A stretch of 45,962 bases of DNA from Planctomycetes bacterium TMED75 (lineage in GTDB: Bacteria; Planctomycetota; Phycisphaerae; Phycisphaerales; SM1A02). Shown one piece after another: positions 1 to 8,405 of the stretch (position 1 is its first letter; every line of letters begins with the position of its first letter). Position numbers and translations under genes: made by a program. The stretch lies in contig NHEC01000018.1 of assembly GCA_002171655.1 (NCBI GenBank), positions 1 through 45,962 of the forward strand. The letters are read 5' to 3'. The notes beneath the pieces were generated by a model, which saw only the letters and a list, made by a program, of their open reading frames with translations, did no database searches and was not told the origin of the DNA.

Positions 1-381
1 GATGTCGGTCCCCAGATGGATCGCAAACTCGGTCTCTGGGACAAGGACCTCTTCCGCTACGAGGATGTCTACGGCGCGCCGTTCTCGATGAACAAGGCCC
101 AGCGACTCGAGCACCACCAGACCCTGATGACGCATGCGATGCTCTTCACTGGTGTCGACGTGGCCGATGGCGCACCGCGTCGCTGGCGGGTCGAGAATTC
201 CTGGGGCGCCGACAAGAGCGGCCGGGAAGGCTACTACACGATGAACGATTCCTGGTTCGACGAGTACATGTTCGAGATCGCGGCCCGCAAGTCGACCCTG
301 CCCGAGTCGCTGCAGGCGGCCTTCGACGAGGAGCCGATCGTGCTCCCGGCCTGGGACCCGATGGGTTCGCTCGCTCGCTGA
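1..381 (+). CDS. pepC: Aminopeptidase C / bleomycin hydrolase, C-terminal part (5' end outside window)
   Basis: The reading frame is open from base 1, so this is the last 126 residues of a longer protein. It looks like the C-terminal part of a papain-fold peptidase of the C1B family (bleomycin hydrolase, PepC), a cytoplasmic thiol aminopeptidase. The THAM motif (catalytic His, codon 133-135) and the VENSWG motif (catalytic Asn, codon 196-198) are both present with the family's spacing. The catalytic Cys would lie upstream of the window. The tail after VENSWG, with the YYTMNDSWFDEYMFE stretch, is also typical. A strong terminator follows 30 bases after the stop. Other C1 peptidases are possible, but the tail fits PepC best. 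Confidence 0.88.
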   Translation, partial: DVGPQMDRKLGLWDKDLFRYEDVYGAPFSMNKAQRLEHHQTLMTHAMLFTGVDVADGAPRRWRVENSWGADKSGREGYYTMNDSWFDEYMFEIAARKSTLPESLQAAFDEEPIVLPAWDPMGSLAR

Positions 382-410
382 GAGCCACTTCTTTCAACCA
401 CAGACTGACC

Positions 411-447
411 GCACGCCCTCGGCTTCGGCCGAGGGCGTGCTTTATTT
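411..447 (+). terminator. Rho-independent terminator after the peptidase gene
   Basis: A perfect inverted repeat, 12 bp in each arm (411-422 and 429-440), closes on a C(TTCG)G loop, the very stable UUCG tetraloop. It is followed by TTTATTT. It lies 30 bases beyond the peptidase stop codon in the right orientation. Confidence 0.92.
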
Positions 448-626
448 GATCGGCTTCCTGCCGCCCTCAGCGCGTATCAGGGCCTTTTTTTGATTCTGTT
501 GGTGGGTTTTCCTCCCGGTGCTGCGAGATCGCCTCGGGCGGAGCGGAAAGGGGTGTGTGATCAATGAATCGTCCTTCCTGCTGCGAAGGGCACCAAACAA
601 GACCTCGGAACCCTGGAGACAGAACC

Positions 627-2315
627 ATGACCAACCTCACCACCACCACACTTCGTGCCCGCACCCTGATTGCCGGGCTTGGCCTTTCACTCGCCACCTC
701 GCTGGCCGCCGCCGACTTCCCCGGATTCGACGACGTCACCCTGGGAACCGGCTACAGCGTCGCGGACTCGGATACCTCCGACGGCGTCTTCTATTCCTTT
801 GGTCCGATGCCCTGGCTGACCGGCGGCACGGGCTACGGCGAAGCACGCATCCTTGGCTCCGACACCTGCAACACGATGCATCGACTGGATCTCAACAACA
901 TCACCGCGAAGTTCGACTTCGGTGGCACGATCGGCGTCCAGACCGACATGGTCATCCTCTCTCGTCACAACGGCGGCCAGATCAACCTCACGGTCAACGG
1001 TTCACCCATCGCCTACGCCGGTGACTGGATGGCCTACCACAACAGCTACATCGGTGGCGTCAGGATCGAGATCCTCAGCGGTGGCTTCAGCGGCGACTGC
1101 ACTCGGATCCTGCTTCGTGGAGACACCGAGGTCGTATCGATCGCACTTCAGGAAGGGTGGGTGGACACCCCCGATACCTGTGCGGAGCCCACCTTCGACG
1201 ACCTGGCACTGGGCAGCTACTACGCGACCGCCGATTCCTTCACCACCGTCGGCATCCCCTGCATGGTGGTTCCCTACATCAACGCACTGGACCTTGCGAT
1301 CGATGGCGAAGTGCGGATCAGCAACGCCAACTGGTCCTGTGGTGATGTCCATGAAGCACGTCACTTCTCTTCGGCCGTCGAATTCGACTTCGCAGGTCTC
1401 TCCGGAGTCAACGATCTTGAAATGCGCGTCGGCGACTACGGCCCCGGCGTGAACCTCGGCATCAACGGTGCCCGCGTCTGGGCTGCGGACTGGATCGATC
1501 TCGACGGCATCAGTCTCGGCGGATGCACGGTCACCATCCCCAGCGGCGGTGGCAGCAACGAATGCGGCGTGGTCGAGATCTCCGGTCACATCGACACTCT
1601 GATCGTCGGCGGTGAAGAAACCGCAGTCGACTGCCTGCAGTGGCTGAGCACCGGTTCAGGCAACTCCAACCCCGGTCCCTGCCTCAGCTACGACGAGGTG
1701 CCTGCGATCGACTTCGTGATCTCCGATACCTTCGACACCGTCGGCGTCGGATGCACGATCGGCAGCTACTGGGTCGATTACGGAACGGCTCTGACCGAAG
1801 GCGGCGCCTTCGCCCAGCCCACCATGCTCGCCTGCGGTGCAGGTCAGGAACTCGCGGTCTACGCAGCCAGCGTCGACCACGACTTCAAGAGCACCACGGG
1901 TTCGATGGAACGCGTCTCGATCACTGCGGCCGACCACGGCGGTGTGCTCAACCTCGGCATCAACGGTGACCTGCGCATCTTCGACGTCTTCGCGGAAATC
2001 GACGGCGCTGAAATCGGTGGTGTGGCCGTCCGAGTCGTCAGTGGTGGCGGCCTCAACGAGTGCACGCAACTGGAGTTCGACGGTGTGCTCGACAACCTTC
2101 TGATCGGTGGCGGCCAGCTCTTCCTGGACTGCCTCGACGGCACCCCGGTCGAAACCGCGGATCCTGCCGACCTTGATGGCAACGGCTCCGTGAACGGTCA
2201 GGACCTTGCCACTCTTCTGGCGAGCTGGAACACCAACGACGGTGGCGACATCAACGGCGACCAGATCACCGACGGTCAGGACCTGGCAATGCTCCTGGGC
2301 AGCTGGAAGAACTGA
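627..2315 (+). CDS. Secreted three-repeat protein with C-terminal dockerin-like domain
   Basis: This 562-residue protein has a Sec signal peptide (residues 1-29, with Arg near the start, a hydrophobic core and LAAA before the predicted cut). Three diverged repeats of about 150 residues follow. Each opens with FDD/YDE, a xxADSxxTVG/SDTFDTVG strand and GxxC, contains a 'VNLGINGxxxxxxD' strand, and closes with 'SGGGxNEC...DxLxxGG'. The last 50 residues hold two Ca-binding-like loops (DLDGNGSVNGQDLA and DINGDQITDGQDLA), each followed by LLxSW, as in dockerin type I-like ends common in Phycisphaerae exoproteins. ATG at 627 was chosen because it begins the signal peptide and has GGAG about 9 bases upstream; an in-frame ATG at 564 would add a non-signal leader. 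No enzyme motif was recognised. The likely role is a cell-surface or extracellular structural or binding protein. Confidence 0.8.
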   Translation: MTNLTTTTLRARTLIAGLGLSLATSLAAADFPGFDDVTLGTGYSVADSDTSDGVFYSFGPMPWLTGGTGYGEARILGSDTCNTMHRLDLNNITAKFDFGGTIGVQTDMVILSRHNGGQINLTVNGSPIAYAGDWMAYHNSYIGGVRIEILSGGFSGDCTRILLRGDTEVVSIALQEGWVDTPDTCAEPTFDDLALGSYYATADSFTTVGIPCMVVPYINALDLAIDGEVRISNANWSCGDVHEARHFSSAVEFDFAGLSGVNDLEMRVGDYGPGVNLGINGARVWAADWIDLDGISLGGCTVTIPSGGGSNECGVVEISGHIDTLIVGGEETAVDCLQWLSTGSGNSNPGPCLSYDEVPAIDFVISDTFDTVGVGCTIGSYWVDYGTALTEGGAFAQPTMLACGAGQELAVYAASVDHDFKSTTGSMERVSITAADHGGVLNLGINGDLRIFDVFAEIDGAEIGGVAVRVVSGGGLNECTQLEFDGVLDNLLIGGGQLFLDCLDGTPVETADPADLDGNGSVNGQDLATLLASWNTNDGGDINGDQITDGQDLAMLLGSWKN

Positions 2316-2351
2316 CTCGACCAACTTCGGGGTTTGGTGTCCCCATGCAGC

Positions 2352-2393
2352 ATCCCACCTCCTGCCACTGGCAGGGGGTGGGATTTTTCTTTC
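2352..2393 (+). terminator. Rho-independent terminator of the dockerin-tailed gene
   Basis: A 15-bp stem (2352-2366 with 2370-2384, one G-T wobble) has a three-base loop and is followed by TTTTTCTTT. It lies 36 bases after the stop. On the minus strand, where the convergent Cys-rich gene ends at 2458, the hairpin is preceded by A's and not followed by T's, so it probably serves the plus strand only. Confidence 0.88.
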
Positions 2394-2457
2394 TGAGTGG
2401 TGGCGATTGGAAGGCCTGGGGCTGAACCGTTTGGTCGGGTTCATCGAGGGGTGCGTG

Positions 2458-5400
2458 TCAGTTCTTGGCCTTCTTCTTGGGCGTGGGGGCCCCGGACGGC
2501 CCGATCCCCTTGGCGCCATCGCTGCTTTGGATCTTGCTTTTGATCTTGACCTTGGGTGGTTTGACCTTGGGTGGTTTGACCTTCGGTTTCGTCGAGGGGA
2601 AGGCGCTCGAAGGAAGCGGTGCCCACGGACTGAGCAGGGGAGCGCCTCCGTCGCCAGGGCAGATGTCGCTGCAGTAGAACTCGGCCCAGATCACACAGTC
2701 CGGGCTCCAGGAGATCTCGCAGCAGGTCGGGTCGATGGTGCAGACGGTGGTGCAGCAGGCGCCGTTCTCGCAGTACGGGGTGTTCCTGGCTTCGCAGCAG
2801 TCGCCGGAGGCAGGATCGCCGCACTGGGTGCCGCCGGTGCAGTCGCAGGCTCCGTTGGTCACGGCGATCGTCACGCAGGCCTGGTCCCAGGTGACGCTGG
2901 TGCAGTAGGGGTCGATCAGGCCGACCGCCTTGCAGCAGGCTTCGTCGTCACAGAGTGCGGTGCCGTTGGGAAGGCAGCAGCTGCCGGTCCCCGCTTCGCC
3001 GCACTTGGGCTGCGGGCAGGCATCGAGCAACGGGTTGGTGTTGCTGTTCTCGTCGTTGTAGTTGCAGGTGGTTCGTGCCTGCTGGGCGCAGTAGACGTCC
3101 CACTCGTTGTCACAGCAGTAGCTGTCGAGCTGGCAGACCGCTTCGCAGCAGTACCGGTCGTTGCACAGAGGGCTCCCGTTGGCGCTGCAGCACCCACCAG
3201 CGCAGGCGGTGACCGTGTCGTCGCCACACTTGCTTACGCCGGTGATGCATCCACTGAGGTCGTCGCAGGCGGTGCTCTCGCGGGCCAGAGAGACGCACAA
3301 GTCGTCCCAGGCACCCTCGCAGCAGAATTCATCCAACAGGCAGACCGCTTCGCAGCAGGTCTCGTTGTTGCAGGCGGGGCTGCCGTTGATCTCGCAGCAG
3401 TTGCCGGTGTCGAAGCCACCGCATTCTGGAGCATCGCACTGGGTACTGGTCTGAGCCAACTGCACGCAGGCGCTGTCCCAGGAGACCTGGCAGCAGTAGG
3501 AGTCCTGTTCGCAGACGTCCGCACAGCACTCGGGGTCTTCGCAGCCGGTGCCGGCCTTGCCCACGAAGCAGCTGCCCGATGTGGGGATGCCGCAGCCGCT
3601 GAGGCAGCGTTCGGCAGCGAGTTGCACGCAACCCGAGTCCCAGCGTGATTCACAGCAGTAGGGTCGCAGGGCACAGACCGCCGCACAGCAGGCGGGGTCG
3701 CTGCAGTTGGGGGTGTTGCTCACCTCGAGGCAGCTGCCAGCACAGTAGTCGCCACAGAGTCCACCCTTGCAGCAGTACTGTTCGGCGAGGGTCACGCACG
3801 TGCTGTCCCAGATCGTTTCACAGCAGCTGGGTTGGAGTGTGCAGACCGCTGCGCAGCAGGAGGCGTCATCACAGCCAGGCTGGGGGCGAGTGGGGTCGTT
3901 GATGTCGATGAGCCGAGGCTGGAAGCAGCTGCCCTCGCAGGGGCAGTAGGGTTCGCTTGCGGAATCGCAGTACTGTGCGGCCAGGGAGACGCAGGTATCG
4001 TCCCAGTTGTTTTCACAACAGCTGGGCTGAAGGGTGCAGACCACGTTGCAGCAGTAGGGGTCTTCGCATCCGACGCCGGAGTGGGCCTGGGTGCAGAGCG
4101 CGTCGGAGGGGCAGACCAGCAGGTCGTAGCAGAGCTGCGCGGCGAGATCGGCGCAGTTCTGGTCCCACTGGACCTCGCAGCACTCGTAGGCGAATTGACC
4201 GGGCAGGGCACAGACCGCCGCGGCGCAGGCGGGGACGTTGCATCCCTTGCCGCCGTGGGGTTCGAGGCAGGGGCCGAAGGCGTCGAAGTTGTTGGCGGCG
4301 AGGCAGCTGTCGACACTGAGGGCGGTGGCCGCACAGATCGCATCCCAGCTGATTTCGCAGCAGTAGGGGTCGAAGGTTTCGCAGACCTCTTCGCAGCAGC
4401 TTTTCTCTCGGCATCCGGCGGCGGTGTTGGCGACGAAGCACCCTCGGGTGTTGGTCTTGCCACAGACCGCGGTCGCGGGGTCGCACACCGCTTCGGCGTA
4501 CAGCACGCACTGCTGGTCCCAGACGCCGAGGGCCTCGTCGCAGCAGAACTCGTCGATGAGACAGACCTTGAGACAGCAGTCCGCGTTGTTGCAGCCGGGG
4601 CTGTTGTTGGTGGTGTCGAAGCAGCCGCCGGCATTGGTGTCACCGCAGTTGGTGCAGAGTTCTTCGGCCTTTTCGCGGCAGCTCTGGTCCCATTCGATTT
4701 CGCAGCAGTTGGGAAGCACGGCGCACACGTTGTTGCAGCAGTTGATGTCGTTGCATCCGGAGCTGACGAGGGGTGGTTCCTCGCCTTCCTCGGGTTCCTG
4801 AATGCAGTCTCCGGTGCCGATCGCACCGCAGTTGTTGTAGCGAGCGCAGGCGTCCACGGCATTTTCGGCACAGTTCTCGTCCCAGGTCACCAGGCAGCAG
4901 TAGGGATCGAACTGGCACACCGTGGTGCAGCAATCGAAGTCCTGGCAGCCTCGGGCGGGGGCGAACACATCCAGGGAGACCCCGGGGGTGAAACAGTTGT
5001 CGTTGGGGCTGGTGTTGCCGCAGTAGCTGGTCACCGAGGAACAGGTCAGCGAGGCGGATCGAACGCAGGCGGCATCCCAGCCAGTATCACAGCAGGCCGG
5101 ATCGGCCTGGCAGACGATTGCGCAACAGGCGGCATCGGCACAGCCGCCACCGAAGTGCGCGATCGAGCAGGAGCCGAGGCCCGGTTCACCGCACTTGTCG
5201 ACCGCACAGTTGGCGGGGTTGATGGCGTTTTCCTCGCAGAGGATGTCCAGACAGAGCAGGCCCGCAAGATCCACGCACGTCTGATCCCAGGCGGTGAGGC
5301 AGCAGAGCGGGTTCTGTTGGCAGACCGCCGCCTGGCAGGCGCTGGAAAGGCAGCCTGGGCTCTGGCTGGCGACCAGGCAGTCGCCGCCGGTCTGGGTGCA

Positions 5401-6015
5401 GAGCTGGTCCTGAAGTGCCACGCAATTCTGGTCCCAGCCGGTTCCGTTGGTCTCGCAGCAGAGGTCGTCGACGAGGCAGACCAGCGCACAGCAGTTGGTG
5501 TCTCGGCAGCCGGGTGTGGTGGCTGCGGCGTCACAGGGGTTCGGGCTGGCGGGGGTCCCATCCAAAAGGGTTCTGCAGGAGGCCTGGCACGCACCGAAGA
5601 TCAGTTGCATCAGCGGAAGGTCACCGCAGTACTGGACCCCACCGATGGTGATGGGGCCGAGGGTCAGCGTACCGTTCTGATCGAGGTCCACGCAGGGGTT
5701 GTACTGGCCCTTGTAGTAGAGGTCGACGAGGCGGACGACATCAAACTGGTTGATGAAGCCGTCGGGTTCGATCGCTCCGGTGGCGGGATTCACTCGACCG
5801 GCGACGTCGCCGCCGGTGATGACCTCCGGCTGCGCGCTGGGGGTGCCCAGGCAGTCGGTGGTGATGGTGGTCTGGCATTGACTGCAGGCCTGACCGAAGG
5901 AGTTCTGCGTTGTGAGTCCCAGGATGGACACGCACAGGAGCAGGCAGGCGGCCAGCCCCGGTCCAGGTTGGATCACAGCACGCCGGGTGAGGCGACGATC
6001 TTCCTTGATTGCCAA
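2458..6015 (-). CDS. Giant secreted protein with 16 cysteine-rich repeats and a lysine-rich tail
   Basis: This 1185-residue protein starts with a basic N-terminus and a hydrophobic signal peptide ending in FGQA, so it should be exported. A dockerin-like stretch (DGFINQFDVVRLVDLYY, then DLDQNGTL) comes next. Sixteen cores of about 30 residues follow in units of about 60-70. The core consensus is CCxxVCxxDxxCCxxxWDxxCVxxAxxxC, and the linkers carry GxC and GC. The tail is rich in Lys and Pro (KPKVKPPKVKPPKVK and a terminal KKKAKN). The even, paired Cys pattern suggests a disulfide-locked extracellular rod or adhesin; this is inference and no enzyme motif is seen. Repeat 15 lacks two Cys at once and repeat 16 has WSPDC for WDxxC. 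The start is TTG at 6015, which has AAGGAG six bases upstream; a GTG at 6051 in the same frame has no ribosome site. Frame and Cys periodicity make the strand certain; the function is unknown. Confidence 0.82.
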   Translation of the reverse strand: MAIKEDRRLTRRAVIQPGPGLAACLLLCVSILGLTTQNSFGQACSQCQTTITTDCLGTPSAQPEVITGGDVAGRVNPATGAIEPDGFINQFDVVRLVDLYYKGQYNPCVDLDQNGTLTLGPITIGGVQYCGDLPLMQLIFGACQASCRTLLDGTPASPNPCDAAATTPGCRDTNCCALVCLVDDLCCETNGTGWDQNCVALQDQLCTQTGGDCLVASQSPGCLSSACQAAVCQQNPLCCLTAWDQTCVDLAGLLCLDILCEENAINPANCAVDKCGEPGLGSCSIAHFGGGCADAACCAIVCQADPACCDTGWDAACVRSASLTCSSVTSYCGNTSPNDNCFTPGVSLDVFAPARGCQDFDCCTTVCQFDPYCCLVTWDENCAENAVDACARYNNCGAIGTGDCIQEPEEGEEPPLVSSGCNDINCCNNVCAVLPNCCEIEWDQSCREKAEELCTNCGDTNAGGCFDTTNNSPGCNNADCCLKVCLIDEFCCDEALGVWDQQCVLYAEAVCDPATAVCGKTNTRGCFVANTAAGCREKSCCEEVCETFDPYCCEISWDAICAATALSVDSCLAANNFDAFGPCLEPHGGKGCNVPACAAAVCALPGQFAYECCEVQWDQNCADLAAQLCYDLLVCPSDALCTQAHSGVGCEDPYCCNVVCTLQPSCCENNWDDTCVSLAAQYCDSASEPYCPCEGSCFQPRLIDINDPTRPQPGCDDASCCAAVCTLQPSCCETIWDSTCVTLAEQYCCKGGLCGDYCAGSCLEVSNTPNCSDPACCAAVCALRPYCCESRWDSGCVQLAAERCLSGCGIPTSGSCFVGKAGTGCEDPECCADVCEQDSYCCQVSWDSACVQLAQTSTQCDAPECGGFDTGNCCEINGSPACNNETCCEAVCLLDEFCCEGAWDDLCVSLARESTACDDLSGCITGVSKCGDDTVTACAGGCCSANGSPLCNDRYCCEAVCQLDSYCCDNEWDVYCAQQARTTCNYNDENSNTNPLLDACPQPKCGEAGTGSCCLPNGTALCDDEACCKAVGLIDPYCTSVTWDQACVTIAVTNGACDCTGGTQCGDPASGDCCEARNTPYCENGACCTTVCTIDPTCCEISWSPDCVIWAEFYCSDICPGDGGAPLLSPWAPLPSSAFPSTKPKVKPPKVKPPKVKIKSKIQSSDGAKGIGPSGAPTPKKKAKN

Positions 6016-6284
6016 CGCAATCTCCTTATCTGTCGGATGTTCCTGCTGCACTCGTCTGCCTGACTGTCCGCACCACCCTGACCATCGGTTCCATCCCAGA
6101 TCGGGGTTGCGGAGTTCTCATTGGATACGGAAGGGTACCCGATCTGGTTCGGATAGGCCGCTTATTCCACTCTAAACCATGGAAGCCGAGTGGCTTCAGG
6201 TCTTCTTGATTCCGTACGAAAACCAGCGGCATCATCTGATTATTTCACCCCAAACCACGTGTTTTTTGCAGATCGTGGGTGAAA
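6016..6284. other. Intergenic region upstream of the Cys-rich gene and downstream of uppS
   Basis: This 269-base stretch must contain the promoter of the Cys-rich gene and the 3' end of the purA-uppS transcript. I see no consensus -35/-10 pair, no plausible small protein and no RNA gene. The only structure that stands out is the inverted repeat at 6242-6285. Confidence 0.5.
6022..6027 (-). promoter_or_regulatory. Shine-Dalgarno site that decides the start of the Cys-rich gene
   Basis: AAGGAG on the minus strand lies six bases before the TTG at 6015-6013. No comparable site precedes the in-frame GTG at 6051, so TTG is preferred and the mature signal peptide then starts in a conventional way. 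Confidence 0.65.
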
Positions 6285-6285
6285 T
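6242..6285 (-). repeat. Inverted repeat abutting the uppS stop codon
   Basis: ATTTCACCC (6242-6250) is the exact reverse complement of GGGTGAAAT (6277-6285), with a 26-base loop that contains CACGTG. On the minus strand it begins at the uppS stop codon. No T-run follows, so it is not a classical terminator; it could protect the 3' end of the mRNA or be an operator for the downstream Cys-rich gene. Confidence 0.4.
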
Positions 6286-7067
6286 CAGGACCCCTCATCT
6301 GAAGGAGGGACCACCGCTCCGAATCGGCGGGTTCGATCGGCAAAGTCGTCAATCGCCTCGTTGAGGGCTCGTTCGTCGAATTCCGGCCAGGTCTGTTCCG
6401 TGACGTGGAGTTCGGCGTAGGAGATCTGCCACAGCAGGTAGTTGGAGATCCGCCGTTCTCCGGCGGTGCGAATCAGGAGGTCCGGATCGGGCAGCCCAGC
6501 GGTGTAGAGCTCGCCTTCGAGCAGTGCCTCATCAATCGAGGCCGGATCGAGGTCTTCATCTCGACTCCGTCGGGCAAGTTCACGACAGGCGTCCACGATC
6601 TCCTGACGGGACCCGTAGTTGATCGCCAGCACCAGAGTCATTCCCGTGCAGTGCGCAGTGGCTTCTTCGGTCCGGTGAATCTCATCCAGGACGCTCTGCG
6701 GCAGGCCTTCGTCGCGTCCGATTCTTCGAAGCCGAATGTCGTTGCGAAGCATCGTGGCTCGCTCGTTGATCAGGTGTTCCCGGCAGAGTTCCATCAGGGC
6801 ATCGACTTCCGGTTTGGGACGCTTCCAGTTTTCGCTTGAGAACGAATACAGGGTCAGGACTTCCAGTCCGATGCGGCGCCCATGCTCGACGATCTTTCGC
6901 ACCGTCGAGGCTCCCTCGCGGTGTCCAAACAACCGAGGCTTGCCACGTTCGTTGGCCCAGCGTCCGTTGCCGTCCATGATGATGGCAATGTGGCGGGGTC
7001 GCTTGGCCGGATCCGACTCGGGCAGAGGCGGGGGGGGACTGGTGGTACCGTCTGAAGGAGTGCTCAC
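6285..7067 (-). CDS. uppS: Isoprenyl transferase (undecaprenyl diphosphate synthase)
   Basis: This 260-residue cis-prenyltransferase adds isoprene units to farnesyl diphosphate to make the C55 lipid carrier for cell-wall sugars. The signature IIMDGNGRWA carries the catalytic Asp; FSSENWKRP and RTAGERRISNYLLWQ, which bind diphosphate and isopentenyl diphosphate, follow in the expected order. A proline-rich N-terminal extension of about 25 residues precedes the domain. The start is GTG at 7067, with GAGG seven bases upstream. It lies 24 bases behind purA, so the two genes probably share a transcript. Farnesyl diphosphate would come from the ispA product encoded in the same window. Confidence 0.95.
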   Translation of the reverse strand: MSTPSDGTTSPPPPLPESDPAKRPRHIAIIMDGNGRWANERGKPRLFGHREGASTVRKIVEHGRRIGLEVLTLYSFSSENWKRPKPEVDALMELCREHLINERATMLRNDIRLRRIGRDEGLPQSVLDEIHRTEEATAHCTGMTLVLAINYGSRQEIVDACRELARRSRDEDLDPASIDEALLEGELYTAGLPDPDLLIRTAGERRISNYLLWQISYAELHVTEQTWPEFDERALNEAIDDFADRTRRFGAVVPPSDEGS

Positions 7068-7091
7068 GGGCGTGCCTCGGTGGAGTTCGAG

Positions 7092-8405
7092 TCAGACAAG
7101 GTGGTCTGCCACCATGGTCTGGGTCCGTTCCGGTCCGATGCTGATCAGGCCGATTGGGAGACCCAGGGTCGATTCGATGAAGTCCAGGTACCCGCGTGCG
7201 CCATCGGGAAGGTCTTCTCGGCCACAATCCTCGTTGATCGGGCCATCCCATCCCGGAAGTGTTTCGTAGATCGGTTCGACGCCGGAGAGCCCGATGCTGT
7301 CGGGAAGGAAACGATCGGTGGTGCTTCCATCGGGAAGTCGGTAGCTGGTGCAGACGCGGACCTCCTCAAACCCCCAGAGAACGTCCAGGAGCATGCAGGC
7401 GATCGAGTCCACTCCGCAGAGCATGCAGGTGTAGCGGACCGCCACCAAGTCCAGCCATCCGCATCGTCGCGGGCGACCGGTGGTCGTTCCGTACTCGTGT
7501 CCGCGCTCACGGATCCGCTCTCCGACCGCATCATCAAGTTCCGTGGGAAAGGGGCCTGCGCCGACCCGGGTGGCGTAAGCCTTCATGATTCCAATGACGG
7601 TATCCACGGTTCGGCCCGGCATTCCGGTTCCGGCCGGTATTCCAAGCGTCGAACAGTTGGAACTGGTCACGAACGGATACGTGCCGTGGTCCACATCGAG
7701 CAGGCAGGCATTGGCTCCCTCGAAGAGCAACTTCTTGTCCTGGGCGATCGCATCGTGAAGGTGGTAGGTGGTGTCGATGATCCGCTCGCCGAGCTGATCC
7801 GACCAATGTGCGAAGTCATCGAGAATCCTCTTTGGATCCGGTCGTTCAGGACTTCCCAGCGAGGCCAGTTGGTGTGCGTGAAGTTCGCAGGCGAGTTCGA
7901 TCTGATCACGCAGAGAGTCACCGCCGCGCTTGAGGTCACCCATTCGAATTGCCGCCGAGCGGTGCACCTTGTCCGCATAGGCGGGACCAATTCCTCGGCG
8001 GGTGGTGCCGATTGAACGGTTTTTCTTCGATCCTGACCTGCCCGCGAGAAATTCCTCGAGGGCCCCGTCGAGCATCTTGTGCGAGTCGAGGACCACGTGC
8101 GCTCTGTCCGAGATGAAGAGGCGTTGTTGTCCATCGATCCCTCGACTGCGAAGTGAATCAAGCTCCTCGATCAACTTGCCCGGATCGACCACGACGCCAT
8201 TCCCGATGACGCATTCGATATCGGGGTAGAGAATGCCCGATGGAATCAGGTGCAGGGCATAGGTGTCCTCGCCCACCACGACCGTGTGACCGGCGTTCGC
8301 GCCGCCGTTGTAGCGAACCACCACGTCATGCTGGGCGGTCAGCAGATCCACCACCTTGCCCTTGCCTTCATCGCCCCACTGAAGTCCAACTACTGCCGTA
8401 TGCAT
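7092..8405 (-). CDS. purA: Adenylosuccinate synthetase
   Basis: PurA joins IMP and aspartate with GTP to make adenylosuccinate, the first committed step to AMP, in the cytoplasm. The protein is 437 residues, a normal length. It opens with the GLQWGDEGKGKVVDLL phosphate loop and base-recognising Asp, then shows YNGGANAGHT and IGTTRRGIGPAYADK, all diagnostic. ATG at 8405 was chosen because homologues begin just before the WGDEGKGK motif; an in-frame upstream ATG at 8612 would add a 69-residue unrelated leader. uppS follows on the same strand after 24 bases. Confidence 0.96.
   Translation of the reverse strand: MHTAVVGLQWGDEGKGKVVDLLTAQHDVVVRYNGGANAGHTVVVGEDTYALHLIPSGILYPDIECVIGNGVVVDPGKLIEELDSLRSRGIDGQQRLFISDRAHVVLDSHKMLDGALEEFLAGRSGSKKNRSIGTTRRGIGPAYADKVHRSAAIRMGDLKRGGDSLRDQIELACELHAHQLASLGSPERPDPKRILDDFAHWSDQLGERIIDTTYHLHDAIAQDKKLLFEGANACLLDVDHGTYPFVTSSNCSTLGIPAGTGMPGRTVDTVIGIMKAYATRVGAGPFPTELDDAVGERIRERGHEYGTTTGRPRRCGWLDLVAVRYTCMLCGVDSIACMLLDVLWGFEEVRVCTSYRLPDGSTTDRFLPDSIGLSGVEPIYETLPGWDGPINEDCGREDLPDGARGYLDFIESTLGLPIGLISIGPERTQTMVADHLV

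Noticed and set aside
2206-3648. 480-codon plus-strand open frame spanning the terminator and the 3' part of the Cys-rich gene
   Set aside because: It starts inside the dockerin-like domain in another frame, crosses a strong terminator and is antisense to the Cys repeats.
2458-6015. CRISPR-like or satellite repeat in the Cys-rich region
   Set aside because: The periodicity is at protein level with diverged DNA; units are 180-220 bases, unequal, and in a continuous reading frame with no conserved short direct repeat.
3832-6063. 743-codon open frame on the plus strand opposite the Cys-rich gene
   Set aside because: It exists because the antisense of repeated Cys and Trp codons lacks stops in that phase. 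Its translation is Ala/Val/Gly-rich with no domain, while the minus-strand frame has a signal peptide and regular repeats.
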